Shown piece by piece: positions 10,206-18,069 of a stretch of DNA of 64,000 nucleotides. A model generated the notes under the pieces. That model saw nothing but the letters and a program-made list of their open reading frames with translations, was not told the origin of the DNA and ran no database searches. The stretch spans positions 2,886,501-2,950,500 of the forward strand of contig NZ_CP007806.1 in assembly GCF_000219535.2 (NCBI RefSeq). The letters are read 5' to 3'. Made by a program: the position numbers and the translations under genes. Position 1 is the first letter of the stretch, and each line of letters opens with the position of its first letter. Source of the stretch: Brevibacillus laterosporus LMG 15441. GTDB taxonomy: Bacteria > Bacillota > Bacilli > Brevibacillales > Brevibacillaceae.

Positions 10206-11207
10206 TTACACAAATAGCATGACTACCTTGTATAAACATGCTGACAAGAGTGCGGTAATCGGCATAGTGATTATCCAAGTAAACACGATCCGTCGTGCTA
10301 CTCCCCACTTTACGTCTTTCACACGCTGTGCTGATCCTACCCCCATAATGGATGAAGAGATGACATGTGTTGTACTAACAGGCAAGTGTAGGAAAGTAAA
10401 TCCAAAAATGATAAAGGCTGACGACAAATCTGCTGCCGCACCGCTAACCGGTTTCAATTTGGTAATTTTGCCTCCAACTGTTTTAATAATTCTCCATCCG
10501 CCTACCATGGTACCAAGTCCCATTGCTAATGCGACAGAGACACGAATCCAGGTTGGAATGTCTGTAGTTGTCTGGAAGCCTGCTGTGATCAAAGCCATCG
10601 TCATAATCCCCATGGTTTTTTGTGCATCATTAGTTCCATGGCTAAATGATTGCAAAGCAGCCGTCATGATTTGAAGAATGCGAAATCCCTTGTTCGTTTT
10701 AGCCAGATTAGAATTGCGAAATACTATCTTGAATAAGGACATAACTAAAAATCCAATAATCAGTGCTGCAACAGGGGAGATGAGCAATGCTTCCAATATC
10801 CGAATAAACCCTGAGTAATTTAAGCTCCATAAACCTTCTGAAACGATAGCAGCACCAGCAATCGAACCAACTAGCGCATGGGAAGAACTACTAGGTATGC
10901 CATAGTACCAGGTAATTAGATTCCAAGCTATCGCACCAATAAGGGCGCATAAGAGGACGATCGAACCATTTTCAAGAGAAAAAGGATCGACAATATCTTT
11001 TGTAATGGTTTGAGCTACACCTGTAAACAATAAGGCACCAAAAAAATTCATCAATGCTGCCATCACAATTGCTACTTGGGGAGGCAATGCTCTTGTAGAA
11101 ACGGAAGTGGCAATCGTATTGGCTGTATCGTGAAACCCATTAATAAAGTCAAAAGTTAAACCCAGGATGATGATGCAAACCAAAATAAAAAGTACACTAT
11201 CCATCAT
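10206..11207 (-). CDS. pit: low-affinity inorganic phosphate transporter, Pit family
   Basis: A 333-residue integral membrane protein with about ten helices. The two PHO4 signature repeats are visible: DFINGFHDTANTIATSVST near the N-terminus and SFSHGTNDAQKTMGI in the second half. Pit proteins take up phosphate as a metal-phosphate complex using the proton or sodium gradient. It lies 14 bases after a DUF47 gene, the usual partner. Length is typical for the short bacterial Pit class. The transcript ends at the long-loop terminator just downstream. Confidence 0.93.
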   Translation of the reverse strand: MMDSVLFILVCIIILGLTFDFINGFHDTANTIATSVSTRALPPQVAIVMAALMNFFGALLFTGVAQTITKDIVDPFSLENGSIVLLCALIGAIAWNLITWYYGIPSSSSHALVGSIAGAAIVSEGLWSLNYSGFIRILEALLISPVAALIIGFLVMSLFKIVFRNSNLAKTNKGFRILQIMTAALQSFSHGTNDAQKTMGIMTMALITAGFQTTTDIPTWIRVSVALAMGLGTMVGGWRIIKTVGGKITKLKPVSGAAADLSSAFIIFGFTFLHLPVSTTHVISSSIMGVGSAQRVKDVKWGVARRIVFTWIITMPITALLSACLYKVVMLFV

Positions 11208-11221
11208 GGAACCCCTCTTCT

Positions 11222-11842
11222 TTAGACATTTCTCATGATGATCGTTTCCAGTGCATTGGCTACATCCTCACAGCTATCTGCAACGCCTTCGAACATCTCA
11301 TAAATCTCTTTATACTGCATAATGGCAATCGGGTCTTTTTGAGAAGCAAAAAGCTGACGAATACTTTTATCTAATACGGCATCCGCTTTTGATTCTAGAT
11401 CGTTTATTCTTACTACATAAGGATGAATCTCGTTCATTTTCTTCTGGAACAACAGATCGGTCGCTCCTGCAATCTCCTTAGTAGCTGCAAGCAATAGAAC
11501 CGTAAACTCCTTCATGTGCTCGTCCCACTTCTGGATATTATAAATCTCCAAGCGAGAGGAAAGCTCCTCAAAACCATCTAGTACGTCGTCTAGCTTCACA
11601 GCCAATGCCAAGATGTCTTCGCGCTCAATAGGTGTGATAAATGCCTTGTTTAACTCCATAATTACTTTATGTATGTGTGTATCTGCCTTATGCTCGTAGT
11701 CTTTCATGACACTAGAGAAGGTAACCAGATCTCCATCGTTCTTCTCAGGAAATTGAGCAAAATACTGAGCAGACTCCTCAATTATACTTACAATCTGGCT
11801 TAACGTACTAAAAAATTTATCGTCCTTTGGTCTAAAAATCAT
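11222..11842 (-). CDS. DUF47-family phosphate transport accessory protein (PitA partner, PhoU-like)
   Basis: A 206-residue all-helical DUF47 protein, related in fold to PhoU. The sequence shows the usual acidic and basic heptads (DYEHKADTHIHKVIMEL, EREDILALAVKLDDVLDG) that form a metal-binding helical bundle. DUF47 genes are normally paired with pit and modulate phosphate uptake. It sits between a tetR gene (36 bases upstream) and pit (14 bases downstream) on one strand, with no terminator between them. Confidence 0.9.
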   Translation of the reverse strand: MIFRPKDDKFFSTLSQIVSIIEESAQYFAQFPEKNDGDLVTFSSVMKDYEHKADTHIHKVIMELNKAFITPIEREDILALAVKLDDVLDGFEELSSRLEIYNIQKWDEHMKEFTVLLLAATKEIAGATDLLFQKKMNEIHPYVVRINDLESKADAVLDKSIRQLFASQKDPIAIMQYKEIYEMFEGVADSCEDVANALETIIMRNV

Positions 11843-11878
11843 AAATGCTCCTCCTCTTTCTCCAAATCTCGTGCAAAA

Positions 11879-12466
11879 CTATTCAGAAGGAGTCCCAGGT
11901 GATATCCCTCGGATGAATGTGTTTATAGTATGGTGCATTATTTCTTGCTCATTCAACGTAATTAACGAACGACACAAACTGAATCGCATAAAAAAGTAGC
12001 CCGTCGTGAGACAAATAAATAATTCTGCCGTAGCAACACAATCAATATCAGCTATCTTACCCTTTTCCTTCATTTTAGCAAAATAATCAGTCAACATTTG
12101 TTTAAACTGATTTGGCTGGATCGAGATTTTTTTCACAAGCTCAGCAAACACAGTCGGGTCACGAAAACTAATTGAAATAATATCCTGCATCTCAGTAAGT
12201 TGCCGCAAAAAATATTGGCCGATATGTAACAGGTCCACTTCCAGTTCCCATGTGAAGTAATCTCTTATGATGTCCATCTGAAAAGTGTGCCTTTGCACGA
12301 TCATTTCCATAATTTTGTCTTTACTGCCAAAGTTCCTAAAAATCGTCACTTCATTGACTCCGGCTTTTTCGGCAATTGCTTTTGTAGTCGTAGCTCTGTA
12401 GCCCTGTTCCTTTAACAAGTCTATCGTAGCCTGCAGAATTTTATCATTTGTCGATTCTTTCCTCAT
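11879..12466 (-). CDS. TetR-family transcriptional regulator
   Basis: A 195-residue one-component repressor. The TetR N-terminal helix-turn-helix is clear: TIDLLKEQGYRATTTKAIAEKAGVNEVTIFRNFGSKD (written here as consecutive helices 1-3 of residues about 13-50). The C-terminal ligand domain is unique. It is first in a probable tetR-DUF47-pit operon. A promoter and a palindrome lie directly upstream, so autoregulation is likely and phosphate uptake would be under the same control. The ligand cannot be inferred. Confidence 0.88.
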   Translation of the reverse strand: MRKESTNDKILQATIDLLKEQGYRATTTKAIAEKAGVNEVTIFRNFGSKDKIMEMIVQRHTFQMDIIRDYFTWELEVDLLHIGQYFLRQLTEMQDIISISFRDPTVFAELVKKISIQPNQFKQMLTDYFAKMKEKGKIADIDCVATAELFICLTTGYFFMRFSLCRSLITLNEQEIMHHTINTFIRGISPGTPSE

Positions 12467-12490
12467 CTCTTTTCACCCTAATTTTATGAA

Positions 12491-12508
12491 TGCAAGCACT
12501 TACTTGCA
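12491..12508 (-). promoter_or_regulatory. probable TetR operator
   Basis: The palindrome TGCAAG-CACTTA-CTTGCA lies 24 bases upstream of the tetR start codon and just downstream of its -10 box, where a repressor would block initiation. Arms are perfect over six bases each, and the inner bases extend the symmetry. Binding by the adjacent TetR protein is inferred from position and symmetry. Confidence 0.6.
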
Positions 12509-12514
12509 AAGAAA

Positions 12515-12544
12515 AGTATAGTTCACAGACAGAACAGATGTCAA
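12515..12544 (-). promoter_or_regulatory. sigma-A type promoter of the tetR-DUF47-pit unit
   Basis: On the minus strand TTGACA (12539-12544) and TATACT (12515-12520) are separated by 18 bases. The -35 is perfect and the -10 has five of six consensus bases. The predicted start falls in the palindrome upstream of tetR. Confidence 0.65.
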
Positions 12545-12691
12545 TTTGTTAGAAAACTTAGCTGTGTCAGAAATGAAAAAGATAGAATTGGCTTTTATAC
12601 AAACAGTTTTTTCCCCCTCAAAATAGTCTTCGCGGGTTCCGAATCTATTCCCTTCTGTACTAGCTTATATGCAGAAAAATTTCCCTGAAAT

Positions 12692-12712
12692 AAATCGTAA
12701 TGATTTCGATTT
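12692..12712 (+). promoter_or_regulatory. Zur box
   Basis: This 21-base site, AAATCGTAAT-G-ATTTCGATTT, differs by a single base from the Bacillus Zur consensus AAATCGTAATNATTACGATTT. It lies about 110 bases upstream of the broken ycgR-like reading frame. Zur is the zinc-sensing repressor, so this implies the former transporter pair was induced by zinc starvation. Confidence 0.8.
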
Positions 12713-12824
12713 TCTGGTATTGTTATGACTATGAGCAGAACTGAACATGTCAATGAAATGTTTATGTACATATGAATTGTTGGATGGATGTTCCTTCGCA
12801 AAATATCTGTACAGGAGGTTTTAC

Positions 12825-13380
12825 ATGCTCGCAAAATTTCGTACGATCACATTGGAATTAGGCTTTGTGCTCATCATCGGAGCCTTTTTATACCTATTTT
12901 TGTCGGGTGATCAGCTCACTTCCTTTCTTCCTGCCCTACTCTCTTCCCCACAGCTATTAGATGTAAAAACGCTTTTCTTTAGCATTTTGCTAGAAGCCAT
13001 TCCCTTTGTGTTGATTGGTGTGTTTTTTTCTGCATTATTACAAACCTTCGTACGTGACGAAACTGTTTGAAACTGGACACCTAAGCACCCATTAATAGCT
13101 ATCCCTTTCGCTACGCTGCTGGGATTTATTTTTCCTGTCTGTGAATGTGCCATCGTACCAATCGTGCGCCGGTTGATTCATAAAAGGTATGCCTGTTTAT
13201 GTGGGAATGGTTTTCTTATTAGCAGGTCCAATCATTAATCCTGTTGTGATGGCAGCAACATATACAGCATTTCCTATTGATTCGCAGATGGTATTATATC
13301 GAACGCTGTTTGCCTTTATCGTTGCGGCAGTGGTAGGAATTGTTCTCTTTCTCACACAAAAAACCACCCCCTTAAGCTAG
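12825..13380 (+). pseudogene. broken YcgR-type permease (UPF0718/DUF318)
   Basis: The start is clear: AGGAGG then ATG at 12825 (MLAKFRTITLELG). The first frame encodes two membrane segments and stops at 13068-13070. The protein then continues in another frame (…PLIAIPFATLLGFIFPVCECAIVP…, about 13083-13185), including the VCEC motif typical of the family. After another shift it continues from 13189 (MPVYVGMVFLLAGPIINPVV) and stops at 13378. Only about 185 of roughly 300 residues remain, so the C-terminal half is lost and two frameshifts disrupt the rest. These permeases pair with a YcgQ/TIGR03943 protein, whose tail follows directly. The Zur box upstream suggests a past zinc-related role. Confidence 0.75.
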
Positions 13381-13628
13381 GGAGTGAATATGAGATAACA
13401 CCGAACAATGTATCCTGCTGTACAGCAGACGAACAGGTATCCGGAGTTTTTATACATTCGCCCACTGCCAAGGAATTTAAGACAGATAGCTGGGTGAAGG
13501 TGAAGGGAACATTAGGCATGACAACATTTGAAGGCAATGAACTTCTCGTTTTACAGGCTCAGCAAATCTCACAGGTACCAGCACCGAAAGACCCTTATGT
13601 CTACTATTCTGCTCTCCCTAACAGCTAG
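13381..13628 (+). pseudogene. C-terminal remnant of a YcgQ (TIGR03943/DUF1980) protein
   Basis: Directly after the permease stop, and in the same frame, about 82 codons read EYEITPNNVSCCTADEQVSG…DSWVKVKGTLG…PYVYY and end in TAG. The CCTAD motif and the WVKVKGTL strand are typical of the C-terminal domain of YcgQ-like partners of YcgR permeases. The N-terminal two thirds are missing. A deletion therefore removed the 3' half of the permease and the 5' part of this gene. No start codon or ribosome binding site of its own is present. Confidence 0.7.
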
Positions 13629-13737
13629 ATTTATGAAATATTTTATTTTTTACAATTTTTAGGTTTCATTTACCTCTTTCTGTGTTAAAACCAATATATA
13701 CCCTGTTTTTTCATATACACTAAAGGAGGTCGTTTAG

Positions 13738-15312
13738 ATGCATAAGGAATTAGAAACAGAGGTTGCCATTATCGGCGGCGGTGTAGGTGGATTTGCAGCA
13801 GCTTTAGGCGCCGCACGGCTTGGAAAAAAAGTAATACTTACAGAGGAAACAGATTGGATTGGCGGGCAATTTACTAGTCAGGCCGTACCACCTGATGAGC
13901 ATCGTTGGATTGAGCAGTTTGGTTGCACCCAAACCTATCGTCAATTTCGTAATCAAGTTCGGGACTACTACCGTTTGCACTTCCCATTGACGACAGAAGC
14001 ACGTTTAAAATACAATCTTGATCCGGGTAATGGTAGTGTTAGTCGACTATGTGCTGACCCCCGCGTCTATTTGTCCGTAATGGAAGAAATGCTAGCACCT
14101 TATGTGCATAGTGGACTAGTTACGATTTTAACTCGTTTTAAACCGATTTCAGTTGAAACACACGGTGATACCGTTAGTTCTGTTACGCTTTCCCAATGTG
14201 ACAACGAGATTACCCTGACGATAAAAGCCCCCTATTTCCTAGATGCTACAGAATGTGGTGATCTTTTACCTATGGCTAATGTCGAATATGTCACTGGGGC
14301 TGAGTCTCAATACGAAACCGGTGAGCCTCATGCTATAGACGGGGATGCAAGACCCTTTGACATTCAGGCCTCGACATATGTGTTTGCGATGGACTATGTA
14401 GAAGGAGAAAACCACGTTATAGATAAACCAGCAGACTACGAGTTTTGGCGGAATTACAAGCCTGACTTTTGGCCAGCTCGTCAGCTAAGCTTTACGGCAG
14501 CCGACCCCAGAACATTACAGCCAATTGAATACTCCTTGTTCCCTGATACAGAAAAATTTTCTTTATATACGTATCGAAGAATCATTGATCAATTAAATTT
14601 TGTTCCCGGCACCTTTTCTACAGATATTACCCTAGTAAACTGGCCACAAAACGATTATTGGCTGGCCCCTATTTATGACCTTCCAGAAGAAGCGGTCTCG
14701 AAGCATTTAAATCAGGCAAAGCAGTTAAGCTTGTCGTTATTGTACTGGATGCAAACAGAGGCACCTCGACCAGATGGAAAGGAAGGATATCCTGGATTAC
14801 GATTACGCCCAGATGTGATGGGAACAATGGATGGATTAGCTAAGTACCCATACATTCGAGAATCTCGCCGGATTAAAGCAGCATTTACTGTTCTGGAGCA
14901 GCATGTGAGCGCAGAATGGAGAGGTGACGAGGGCGCCGAGCGTTTCCTTGATACAATTGGCATTGGCAGCTATCGCATTGACTTGCATCCAACCACGGAA
15001 GGTACAAATTATATAGATGTAGCCTCCTTGCCATTTCAAATCCCATTGGGTGCGCTCATCCCTATTCGTGTAAATAATCTTTTGCCTGCTTGCAAAAATA
15101 TTGGGACCACTCACATCACGAACGGTTGTTATCGACTACATCCCGTTGAATGGAATATTGGAGAGTCAGCAGGAATGCTAGCCGCTTTTTGTGTTGAAAA
15201 AGGATTTCAGCCTAGAGAAGTGTGGGAGGATACTGCCAAGCTTGCTGATTATCAACAATTGCTCACCAAGCAGGGAGTAGAGCTGTACTGGCCTAAGCTC
15301 TCAGCTGTTTAA
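13738..15312 (+). CDS. FAD-dependent oxidoreductase
   Basis: A 524-residue flavoprotein. The N-terminal dinucleotide-binding motif is intact (VAIIGGGVGGFAAALGAARLG, about residues 9-29), followed by the FAD-type segment TDWIGGQFTSQ. A second flavin-contact region near the C-terminus reads HPVEWNIGESAGMLAAFC. It matches the FAD_oxidored family of secreted or cytosolic proteins of unknown substrate. Start: AAAGGAGGTCG before ATG. It stands alone, downstream of the ycgRQ remains, and is ended by a long-loop terminator. No signal peptide is visible. Confidence 0.85.
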   Translation: MHKELETEVAIIGGGVGGFAAALGAARLGKKVILTEETDWIGGQFTSQAVPPDEHRWIEQFGCTQTYRQFRNQVRDYYRLHFPLTTEARLKYNLDPGNGSVSRLCADPRVYLSVMEEMLAPYVHSGLVTILTRFKPISVETHGDTVSSVTLSQCDNEITLTIKAPYFLDATECGDLLPMANVEYVTGAESQYETGEPHAIDGDARPFDIQASTYVFAMDYVEGENHVIDKPADYEFWRNYKPDFWPARQLSFTAADPRTLQPIEYSLFPDTEKFSLYTYRRIIDQLNFVPGTFSTDITLVNWPQNDYWLAPIYDLPEEAVSKHLNQAKQLSLSLLYWMQTEAPRPDGKEGYPGLRLRPDVMGTMDGLAKYPYIRESRRIKAAFTVLEQHVSAEWRGDEGAERFLDTIGIGSYRIDLHPTTEGTNYIDVASLPFQIPLGALIPIRVNNLLPACKNIGTTHITNGCYRLHPVEWNIGESAGMLAAFCVEKGFQPREVWEDTAKLADYQQLLTKQGVELYWPKLSAV

Positions 15313-15886
15313 GCATTTTCGGCGTTCAACCACCGGTCCAAAATTACATTCCAGTTCGAAATAAAGCTCGGCTATTAGTCAGCACAAGCCCCTATTCACT
15401 CATCACTCAGGGAATTGTTTGCTACACTAGCCGAGTTTTTTAATAGATCGGTGTCCCCTTTGATTGAGTAAGAAGCAGATAAAGCTCCTATTTACCGGTA
15501 ATTTCTGAGTATCATTCAACTGTGTCCACAGGACTCCCATTTGGATTTTCTATTACACAAGCTATTTACTAATCCAAATATAAGAAACGTCCTGATCGTA
15601 CTTTGTTTGAAGCCACAGAATCTGCCGATGATCCTTTTCAAAGTCGAACATCAATCAGCAACGAGAATGTTAGCAAAATACTCATGGAACCCTTCCTCAA
15701 TCCATCAAAATAGGATTACAAACACTAAACAAATTACGCTCTTTTTAAACCAGCATATCTTCAAGTATAATTAATGGGTACTACATATCCTCGTATGAAA
15801 GCTAGATAATGATACGATTCGAAAAACTACGTCCTACCTGTCAATCCTGCAACCGTAATATTATATACAGAGGTGGAATGAGCCCA
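15313..15886. other. intergenic region, terminator plus protein-like scraps
   Basis: After the terminator at 15367-15441 no intact gene is seen. Around 15580-15715 one plus-strand frame reads like protein (KKRPDRTLFEATESADDPFQ…) and, after a frame change, ends with LQTLNKLRSF and a stop at about 15750. This suggests a decayed gene tail of unrecognised family. Nothing else notable. Confidence 0.3.
15367..15441 (+). terminator. terminator after the FAD oxidoreductase gene
   Basis: CTCGGCTA (15367-15374) pairs with TAGCCGAG (15428-15435), followed by six T. The loop of about 53 bases is long, as in the pit terminator. Confidence 0.5.
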
Positions 15887-16468
15887 ATGAAAACACGAAT
15901 TGAAGAGCTTGAACGATTGTTATTGAGTAAGGTCGGCGAAGATGTACAGGAGGAATATAACAATTATCTCTCTTTACAGGGTGCTTCTGAAGAAAACCTG
16001 CAGGAGATAGAAACGCTCTTTGATATCAAGCTCCCTGAAGATTTCAAAGAATTTTATCGTTATAAGAATGGGAGTGGCTACCATTTTCATATTCTATATC
16101 CTGAATATAGCGAAGGCTGTATTGAGCCCTTTTATCTATACTCTCTTGACGAAATGATAGAAACAAAAGAATATTTCTGCAAAGAAGATGAACTCCTCAG
16201 TGAATATTATGATGAGCAAGAGATTTCCGAATTAGATGCTAGAATTAAACCATATCTATTCAACAAGAAATGGTTCCCCTTCGCTCAATTAGCAGGTGGC
16301 AGTCTATATCTTATGCTAGATTATGATCCGGCCCCGGGCGGAAAAGCTGGGCAGATTATCGCGTATGTTCATGACCCAGATTTTATTTATTACATTGCCT
16401 CGTCCTTTACTGAGCTATTATCAGAATCAAATACGAATTTACAGGATTGGGAAGAGATTGACTACTAA
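15887..16468 (+). CDS. SMI1/KNR4-family protein
   Basis: A 193-residue SMI1/KNR4 (SUKH-type) protein. The typical core is visible: IEELERLLLSKVGED, then the helix-strand unit EENLQEIETLFDIKLPEDFKEFYRYKNG, and WFPFAQLAGGSLYLMLDYDP. SUKH proteins often act as immunity proteins against secreted nuclease toxins, but many are stand-alone housekeeping proteins. No toxin gene is nearby. Two ATGs exist at 15878 and 15887; AGAGGTGG is one base from the first and ten from the second, so the second is chosen. A longer frame back to 15809 lacks a ribosome binding site. Confidence 0.8.
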   Translation: MKTRIEELERLLLSKVGEDVQEEYNNYLSLQGASEENLQEIETLFDIKLPEDFKEFYRYKNGSGYHFHILYPEYSEGCIEPFYLYSLDEMIETKEYFCKEDELLSEYYDEQEISELDARIKPYLFNKKWFPFAQLAGGSLYLMLDYDPAPGGKAGQIIAYVHDPDFIYYIASSFTELLSESNTNLQDWEEIDY

Positions 16469-16546
16469 GATTGATTTGTTATATAAGGAGCGATGGTCAC
16501 GTTTTAAGCTCACTTGCAAAACAACATCTAGTTATAGGAGAATGTT

Positions 16547-16951
16547 ATGAGTCGAAACTATGTTCATCATATTTGTATCCAAACCAATACGTATAAAGAG
16601 TCCCTGCGGTTTTATCAAGAAGCTTTAGGATTTGAGCTGATTCAGGAAACACCTCATTTTCACCAACGTGATTTTAATACCTGGTTAAGACTAGATTCCT
16701 TCTATATCGAGCTCCAAACTGGAAAAACGGGAGAATTACTTGATCCTCCTAACGCCAATACCCAAGGACTCGTACATCTGTGTTTATGGGTAGAAAATTT
16801 GGATGCAGAGCTTCAAAGAATGAAGCATTTAGGTTATCGCCTTAAAATGAAGGATGGACAGGAAATCTATACAGTTGAAAATGGGCGATTACTGAAATTG
16901 CTCGCTCCTGAAGGGACAATTGTTGAGCTTAGAGACAATCAAGGGATCTAA
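16547..16951 (+). CDS. VOC-family (glyoxalase/bleomycin resistance-like) protein
   Basis: A 134-residue VOC protein with the paired beta-alpha-beta-beta-beta units: HHICIQTNTYKESLRFYQEALGFEL in the first and LVHLCLWVENLDAELQRMKHLG in the second. Metal-ligand candidates are His5/His6, Glu near 52, His near 77 and the C-terminal Glu in GTIVELRD. This matches lactoylglutathione lyase-like proteins of unknown substrate. Start ATG follows TAGGAGAA. It lies 78 bases after the SMI1 gene and shares its terminator, so they may be co-transcribed. Confidence 0.82.
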   Translation: MSRNYVHHICIQTNTYKESLRFYQEALGFELIQETPHFHQRDFNTWLRLDSFYIELQTGKTGELLDPPNANTQGLVHLCLWVENLDAELQRMKHLGYRLKMKDGQEIYTVENGRLLKLLAPEGTIVELRDNQGI

Positions 16952-16952
16952 A

Positions 16953-17001
16953 AAATAAACAAGAGGCTGTCCTTCCCATGTAGACAGTCCCTTGTTTATT
17001 T
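16953..17001 (+). terminator. terminator after the VOC gene
   Basis: AAATAAACAAGaGGCTGTC pairs with GACAGTCcCTTGTTTATTT across a short loop. Both flanks are A/T-rich, so it can act on the plus strand and possibly on both. Confidence 0.75.
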
Positions 17002-17202
17002 TCTGTATTAGCCTTTATAGGCTTCGCATAGCATCTTTAATAGGTAAATTACCTATCAACAATAGTAACCCTTTCCCTAACAAGCTAATAAAACGTATAA
17101 TATGAATAAATACATAAATTTACAGTCCTTTTGTAAAACAAGTACTGTAAGCCCTGAAAAAAACAATATAAGAAGACCGAAATGGAAGGATTGATTTTTA
17201 AC

Positions 17203-17724
17203 ATGGCTGAATTGATGATTCGAAAACTGGGTGATCCTGTGCTGCGCAAGGTATGTAAGCCGATTACCAGTATCACAGATCGTGAACAAAAATTATTACA
17301 AAATTTAATCGATACTCTATATGCTGACCCTGGTCGAGCAGGCTTGGCTGCGCCACAAGTGGGCTATTTGAAACGAATAGCAGTCCTAGACTGTGGTGAC
17401 GGATTAGTTGAATTAATTAATCCAGAAATGATTTCTCAATCGGGAGAAACCTTTGAATATGAAGCTTGCCTCTCCCTGCCTGGAATGTATGGAGCTGTGA
17501 AGCGAGCTGAATCAATCGTAGTAAAAACATTAAATCGTCAGGGTGAAGAGCAAATCATCGAGGCTTCCGGACATAAAGCACGTTGTATTCAGCACGAAAT
17601 GGACCACTTGGATGGAATATTGTACATTGATCATGTAAAAAATGGGCATCTTTTTCAAGAGAAAACAAAAAAACCAGTGGACGTGTATCAAATGATTCAG
17701 CTCTCTAAGCAAAACGCTTTGTAA
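17203..17724 (+). CDS. def: peptide deformylase
   Basis: A 173-residue iron peptide deformylase that removes the formyl group from nascent proteins. All three motifs are present: GLAAPQVG (about residue 46), EACLSLPG with the metal-ligand Cys (about 91) and HEMDHLDG, the HExxH metal site (about 133). The motif II residue before Cys is Ala instead of the usual Gly/Cys. The upstream in-frame ATG at 17182 has a poor ribosome binding site, and GGAAGGA precedes the ATG at 17203, giving the canonical MAELMIRKLGDPVLR start. It may be a second copy, since def usually sits with fmt, which is absent here. Confidence 0.93.
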   Translation: MAELMIRKLGDPVLRKVCKPITSITDREQKLLQNLIDTLYADPGRAGLAAPQVGYLKRIAVLDCGDGLVELINPEMISQSGETFEYEACLSLPGMYGAVKRAESIVVKTLNRQGEEQIIEASGHKARCIQHEMDHLDGILYIDHVKNGHLFQEKTKKPVDVYQMIQLSKQNAL

Positions 17725-17769
17725 TTGGGAATAATTCCGAATCGTTATGGTGCAAATAAAGGAGTACAT

Positions 17770-17979
17770 ATGGGGAAAACCTTAGTCGTGATTGGTGTTG
17801 TCTTGATTGTAGTTGGCTTACTCTGGCAAGTTGGGGGCCGCTTTCTGAATCTAGGGCGGTTACCGGGTGACATCGTAGTAGAAAAGGAGAACTTTCGTTT
17901 TTATTTTCCTGTAGTTACATGCATTATTATTAGCGTTGTGCTATCACTTATCATGTATGTCATTCGTTTTTTTAAATAA
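17770..17979 (+). CDS. DUF2905 family small membrane protein
   Basis: A 69-residue protein with two membrane helices: VVIGVVLIVVGLLWQVGG and the C-terminal VVTCIIISVVLSLIMYVI. Between them is the family's conserved stretch GRLPGDI followed by a basic turn. DUF2905 proteins are widespread and uncharacterised. The ATG at 17770 has AAAGGAG at ideal spacing. It follows peptide deformylase by 45 bases and is probably in its operon; the hairpin terminator just after it ends the unit. Confidence 0.8.
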   Translation: MGKTLVVIGVVLIVVGLLWQVGGRFLNLGRLPGDIVVEKENFRFYFPVVTCIIISVVLSLIMYVIRFFK

Positions 17980-17995
17980 ATGATCGTAAATCTTC

Positions 17996-18040
17996 GGCAA
18001 GTTACCAATGAAGTTTGGCATTGTGTAACTTGCCTGTTTG
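17996..18040 (+). terminator. terminator after the def-DUF2905 unit
   Basis: GGCAAGTTACCAATG pairs with CATTGtGTAACTTGCC around an eight-base loop (17996-18034), followed by TGTTTG. A strong stem with a modest T tract. Confidence 0.7.
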
Positions 18041-18069
18041 TTATATGTCGTCTTTGTCAGATTAAAGCG

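Noticed and set aside
10129-10674. A 181-codon plus-strand frame opposite the pit gene
   Set aside because: It mirrors the pit reading frame, has no ribosome binding site and a composition unlike a real protein; pit is certain.
15887-16468. SMI1/KNR4 protein as immunity gene of a toxin system
   Set aside because: No toxin, Rhs/LXG or secretion gene is near; the neighbour is a VOC protein.
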